Positions 33,772 to 36,781 of a DNA stretch of 36,781 nt are shown one piece after another. Position numbers and translations under genes: made by a program. The notes beneath the pieces were generated by a model. That model was given only the letters and a program-made list of their open reading frames with translations, made no database searches and had not been told where the DNA came from. Positions within the stretch are counted from its first letter, which is position 1, and every line of letters starts with the position of its first letter. Origin of the DNA: Bacillota bacterium (GTDB lineage: Bacteria; Bacillota; Clostridia; Lachnospirales; Anaerotignaceae); assembly GCA_023413275.1 (NCBI GenBank), contig JAEZPX010000109.1:1-36781 (forward strand). The letters are read 5' to 3'.

Positions 33772-34224
33772 ATGTCATTAAAAGAGCAACTTTTTGCAGA
33801 TTTAAAAACTGCGATGAAAGAAAAGGATTCTGTGCGAAAGGATACAGTTCAGCTGATCCGTTCGGGCATCCTTCAGATCGAAAAGGACAATAAAGTCGAG
33901 TTGGATGATGACGGCGTGATTGAAGTAATCACTAAGCAGCTGAAAAGTAGAAGAGATTCCCTTCCCGAATTCGAGAAGAGCGGAAGAACAGATCTACTTG
34001 AAAAACTCAATCAAGAGATTGACATTTTGTTGGGTTACCTTCCAGAGCAATTGAGCGAAACCGAAATCCAGACGATCGTTGAAGAAGCCATAAAAGAAAC
34101 CGGTGCCTCCTCCATTAAAGAAATGGGTAAGGTTATGTCGGTAATTACACCGAAGATAATTGGGCGGGCCGATAACAAAATCGTTGGCAGTTTTGTAAAG
34201 AAAATGCTCCAGGGCAATCAATAA
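33772..34224 (+). CDS. yqeY: GatB/YqeY domain protein
   Basis: A 150-residue all-helical protein of the YqeY family, a stand-alone version of the tRNA-binding tail of GatB amidotransferase. It begins SLKEQLFADLKTAMKEKDSV and shows the family blocks LPEFEKSGRTDLLEK and LLGYLPEQLSE, and ends with a predicted helix bundle (NKIVGSFVKKML). It follows rpsU, as in Bacillus and many Clostridia. Its exact role is not established; tRNA or translation association is inferred from GatB homology. A strong terminator follows. Confidence 0.93.
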   Translation: MSLKEQLFADLKTAMKEKDSVRKDTVQLIRSGILQIEKDNKVELDDDGVIEVITKQLKSRRDSLPEFEKSGRTDLLEKLNQEIDILLGYLPEQLSETEIQTIVEEAIKETGASSIKEMGKVMSVITPKIIGRADNKIVGSFVKKMLQGNQ

Positions 34225-34242
34225 TCAAGGCATAATTTGAAG

Positions 34243-34274
34243 GACCTGTCGGGTTTATACCGACAGGTCTTTTT
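34243..34274 (+). terminator. Rho-independent terminator after yqeY
   Basis: Perfect 10-base arms (GACCTGTCGG / CCGACAGGTC), seven-base loop, five Ts. Confidence 0.93.
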
Positions 34275-34335
34275 CATTTGTAGAAAAAATCTCAAAAATT
34301 TCAATTTTTTTGTACGAAAAATAATACGTTTTTAC

Positions 34336-34363
34336 TTGACTTTGAACCTACGCGTGTTATAAT
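34336..34363 (+). promoter_or_regulatory. Sigma-A promoter for the TrpXYZ-type transporter
   Basis: TTGACT (34336-34341), 16-base spacer, TATAAT (34358-34363). An inverted repeat begins at the base after the -10 box (34364-34372 with 34399-34407). Confidence 0.75.
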
Positions 34364-34407
34364 TGCTTTAATTAATTAATGCATAACCGCATATGTGTAT
34401 TAAAGCA
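34364..34407 (+). repeat. Inverted repeat at the transporter start point
   Basis: TGCTTTAAT (34364-34372) and its exact complement ATTAAAGCA (34399-34407), with an inner ATGCATA/TATGTGT pairing. The left arm spans the expected start point, so it may act as a DNA operator rather than as an RNA hairpin. An alternative pairing, ACCGC with GCGGT, overlaps it. Confidence 0.5.
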
Positions 34408-34436
34408 AGCGGTTTATTTTCTGGGGGAGTGGTATA

Positions 34437-35432
34437 ATGAAAAAGAATAAAATGCGTTTGGTTGCTGCAACTGCAATGGCCGCAATGGTAATCTCTATGA
34501 CAGGCTGTGGTGGCGGAAATAAAGCTGAAAAGCCTGCGGAAGAAAGTGCAGAAGGAAAAACCTACAAAGTGGGAATTATGCAGTTGGTTGAGCATCCTGC
34601 GCTGGATGCGGCTACCCAAGGCTTTCAGGATAAGCTGAAAGAGCTGTTAGGGGACTCAGTAACCTTTGATGTGCAAAATGCCCAAGGGGAAAGCACAAAC
34701 TGTACTACCATTGCAACAAAGTTTGTTTCTGATGATGTTGATTTGATTATGGCGAATGCAACAGGCGCAGTTCAGGCGGCGGCAGCGGCCACTTCAGAGA
34801 TTCCTATTGTTGGTACCTCCGTTACAGACTTTAAAACAGCGGGTGTTGTTGATTCTAATGATGCACCGGGTAGAAATGTTACAGGTGTTTCTGATTTAAC
34901 ACCCATTGACGAACAAATCAAATTATTGCAGAAGGTTTGCCCTGATGCAAAGAAGGTTGCAATTGTATATTGCAGTGCGGAGCCAAACTCTATTTTCCAA
35001 TCGGAATTGGCACAGAAGGCATTGACAGAAGCTGGTATTGCGTTTAAAGAATATACAGCGGCAGATTCCAATGAAATTCAAGCTGTTATCACAAATGCAG
35101 TCAGCGAATGTGATACTGTATTTATTCCTACAGACAATACAATGGCGAGCAATATGGAAATCGTTAAAAACGTAACTGTACCTGCGGGAATTCCTGTTTT
35201 TGCAGGAGAAGAAGGCATGTGCAAATCCGGCGGCTTGGCGACATTGAGCATTAGCTTCTATGAGCTGGGTCAAAAGGCTGGTCAAATGGCATATGATATT
35301 TTGGTAAACGGTGGAGACCCTGCAACAACACCTATCGGATTTGTATCCGATAATATTGTACCAAAGTATAATGCAGAAATTGCAAAAGCTTTGAACATCA
35401 CAATGCCTGAAGGTTTTGAGGCAATTCAGTAA
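34437..35432 (+). CDS. ABC transporter substrate-binding lipoprotein (TrpX-like, COG2984)
   Basis: A 331-residue periplasmic-binding-like lipoprotein. The signal peptide ends in a lipobox SMTGCGGG (Cys about residue 23). The mature part begins TYKVGIMQLVEHPALDAATQ, with GFQDKL and later DLTPIDEQIKLLQKVCPDAKK, matching the COG2984 group. Some members (TrpX, Streptococcus and others) bind tryptophan or other aromatic amino acids, but the family is broad. Encoded just upstream of a matching permease and ATPase. GGGGGAG precedes the ATG. A terminator-like hairpin (35460-35492) separates it from the permease and may raise its level relative to the other subunits. Confidence 0.92.
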   Translation: MKKNKMRLVAATAMAAMVISMTGCGGGNKAEKPAEESAEGKTYKVGIMQLVEHPALDAATQGFQDKLKELLGDSVTFDVQNAQGESTNCTTIATKFVSDDVDLIMANATGAVQAAAAATSEIPIVGTSVTDFKTAGVVDSNDAPGRNVTGVSDLTPIDEQIKLLQKVCPDAKKVAIVYCSAEPNSIFQSELAQKALTEAGIAFKEYTAADSNEIQAVITNAVSECDTVFIPTDNTMASNMEIVKNVTVPAGIPVFAGEEGMCKSGGLATLSISFYELGQKAGQMAYDILVNGGDPATTPIGFVSDNIVPKYNAEIAKALNITMPEGFEAIQ

Positions 35433-35459
35433 ATAGAATATCTTAAAATATAAAAGGTA

Positions 35460-35492
35460 GAGCGGGGCAGATTACTGACCGCTCCCTTTTTT
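35460..35492 (+). terminator. Internal terminator or attenuator between binding protein and permease
   Basis: Stem GAGCGG (35460-35465) / CCGCTC (35479-35484), 13-base loop, then CC and six Ts. Moderate strength; probably partial, since the permease and ATPase need the same promoter. Confidence 0.55.
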
Positions 35493-35539
35493 CTACTAAA
35501 GCATGTTAGAGAGAAGAAATTGAAAATGGGGGAATTGAG

Positions 35540-36448
35540 ATGAATGTAATGGCTTTGATGAAGGCATTGCCCGGTTCAGTGGCACAAGGGCTTATTTGGG
35601 GGCTTTTGGCCATAGGGGTTTATATTACATATAAGGTTTTGGACTATGCAGATTTGACTGTGGATGGAAGTCTTTGTACCGGTGGTGCTGTGGCGGTAAT
35701 GATGATGCTTGGAGGATATAATCCTTATATAGCATTAATCTGTGCGGCGGTGGCCGGTATGCTGGCGGGTTTAGTGACGGGTGTTTTCCATGTGGCCTTC
35801 GGCATTCCTGCTATTTTATCGGGTATTTTAACCCAACTGGGTCTATATTCTGTGAACATGCGCATTATGGGGAAGTCAAATCAGGCAATCAGTGTAGATA
35901 AATATAACCTGATTTTGAGCTTGCGGGATATTCCCAAGGCAGTTATGGTATCAGCTATTTGCTGTGCTGTTGTAATCATAATCTTATATTGGTTTTTTGG
36001 AACAGAGCTGGGGCGTGGCATTCGTGCCACAGGAAATAACGAAAACATGTCCAGAGCCCAGGGCATTAATACAAAAGTAATGAAGGTAATTGGGCTGATG
36101 ATTTCCAACGGCTTAGTGGGTGTTGCAGGTGCATTGTATGCCCAGTATCAAGGCAATGCTGACGTAAATATGGGTCGTGGTGCCATTGTAATCGGATTGG
36201 CGGCAGTTATCATCGGGGGCGTGTTGTTCGGTAAGATATTCCATAATTTTGCGTTCCGTTTGGTTGGCGTTATTTTTGGTGCAATTCTATATTTTGTTGT
36301 TATCACCATTGTTTTGCAGCTTGGCTTGGAAACGACAGACTTAAAATTAGTGAGTGCTTTGATTGTAGCAGCATTCTTGGCAGTGCCATATTTAAAAGGA
36401 CAGCATTTTGGGAAAAGTGGAAAAAAGGGAGGGAAGGCAAATGCTTGA
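35540..36448 (+). CDS. ABC transporter permease (TrpY-like, COG4120)
   Basis: A 302-residue membrane permease with eight or nine predicted helices. It has the group's block YADLTVDGSLCTGGAVAVMM and the cytoplasmic coupling segment TELGRGIRATGNNENMSRAQ, and a lysine/glycine-rich C-terminus. It belongs to the BPD_transp_2 superfamily like the nucleoside permeases at 15950-17957 but in a different branch, always found with COG2984 and COG1101 proteins. The start is preceded by GGGGGAATTGAG. It overlaps the ATPase gene by eight bases. Substrate is not decided by the sequence. Confidence 0.92.
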   Translation: MNVMALMKALPGSVAQGLIWGLLAIGVYITYKVLDYADLTVDGSLCTGGAVAVMMMLGGYNPYIALICAAVAGMLAGLVTGVFHVAFGIPAILSGILTQLGLYSVNMRIMGKSNQAISVDKYNLILSLRDIPKAVMVSAICCAVVIIILYWFFGTELGRGIRATGNNENMSRAQGINTKVMKVIGLMISNGLVGVAGALYAQYQGNADVNMGRGAIVIGLAAVIIGGVLFGKIFHNFAFRLVGVIFGAILYFVVITIVLQLGLETTDLKLVSALIVAAFLAVPYLKGQHFGKSGKKGGKANA

Positions 36449-36781
36449 ATTAAAGGAGATTTATAAAACCTTCAATCCCAATTCGCCCAGTGAGAAAAAG
36501 GCATTAAATGGTCTAAATCTTACATTGGAGCAGGGAGATTTTGTAACAATTATCGGTGGCAACGGTGCCGGAAAGTCCACCATGCTGAATGCCATTTCCG
36601 GTGTATGGCCAATTGACAGTGGCGAAATTATTATTGATGGCGTGAATGTGACAAAGCTTCCCGAGCATAAGCGGGCATTGTATTTGGGTCGTGTATTTCA
36701 AGACCCTATGACGGGAACAGCGGCGGATATGGAAATTGAAGAGAACCTTGCTTTAGCTTATCGCAGAGGTCAATCCAGAGG
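36441..36781 (+). CDS. ABC transporter ATP-binding protein (TrpZ-like, COG1101), partial
   Basis: The N-terminal 113 residues of an ATPase, cut by the right edge of the window. It begins LELKEIYKTFNPNSPSEKKA and has Walker A GGNGAGKSTMLN (about residues 39-50) and a Q-loop VFQDPMTGTAADMEIEENLA (about 84-103), the last block being typical of the COG1101 group. Signature, Walker B and the H-loop lie beyond the edge. It overlaps the permease by eight bases, so it is translationally coupled. Confidence 0.92.
   Translation, partial: MLELKEIYKTFNPNSPSEKKALNGLNLTLEQGDFVTIIGGNGAGKSTMLNAISGVWPIDSGEIIIDGVNVTKLPEHKRALYLGRVFQDPMTGTAADMEIEENLALAYRRGQSR

Overview
The window is chromosomal DNA from a low-GC Gram-positive anaerobe, most likely a member of the Clostridia (Lachnospirales-like). 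Evidence: strong AGGAGG-type ribosome binding sites, sigma-A promoters of the TTGACA/TATAAT type, two T-box leaders, an FMN riboswitch, many rho-independent terminators, and Firmicute families (RecU, YqeG, YqeY, CD1247-type protein, G5/3D cell-wall protein, M29 aminopeptidase). The species cannot be named from sequence alone. There is no phage, transposon, CRISPR array, rRNA or tRNA. Almost all of it reads as core genome.

Layout. 1-330: a small XRE-type regulator with its own terminator. 360-4620 (minus strand): a Met-specific T-box leader, metG, tatD and a secreted G5/3D cell-wall protein, the same order as metS-yabD-yabE in Bacillus. 4654-5769 (minus): M29 aminopeptidase. 5857-8354 (plus): a NifX/NifB-like small protein, a YqeG phosphatase, elongation factor P, and an acidic zinc-ribbon CD1247-type protein. 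8357-10995: a possible eroded minus-strand gene, then a chemoreceptor with a long structured leader. 11147-12949: a Trp-specific T-box controlling a stand-alone TrpB2-type tryptophan synthase beta chain. 13228-13930: CDP-alcohol phosphatidyltransferase. 13988-15731 (minus): SulP anion transporter with STAS domain.

15891-21427 (minus) is a purine salvage operon: xpt (xanthine phosphoribosyltransferase), a BMP-family nucleoside-binding lipoprotein, a double-domain ABC ATPase and two permeases. The importer probably brings in purine nucleosides, and Xpt recycles the base. It has a short promoter leader without a purine riboswitch. 21775-22644: two small divergent genes of unknown function. 22783-24490: an FMN riboswitch with terminator followed directly by a MATE-family transporter, suggesting flavin-linked transport. 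24618-25406: a YibQ-type divergent polysaccharide deacetylase. 25621-28906: recU, tldD and tldE/pmbA in one tight cluster. 29045-29194: a 49-residue membrane microprotein with its own promoter and terminator.

29274-30899 (minus): beta-CASP metallo-beta-lactamase ribonuclease. 31123-33360: glycogen branching enzyme without other glg genes in view. 33454-34274: rpsU and yqeY. 34336-36781: a TrpXYZ-type ABC importer (binding lipoprotein, permease, ATPase cut by the window edge).

I did not find a clearly new multi-gene system. The observations most worth following are the riboswitch/gene pairings (FMN to MATE, Trp T-box to lone TrpB2), several long structured leaders that I could not assign to a known class, the orphan microproteins, and the recU-tldD-tldE coupling.
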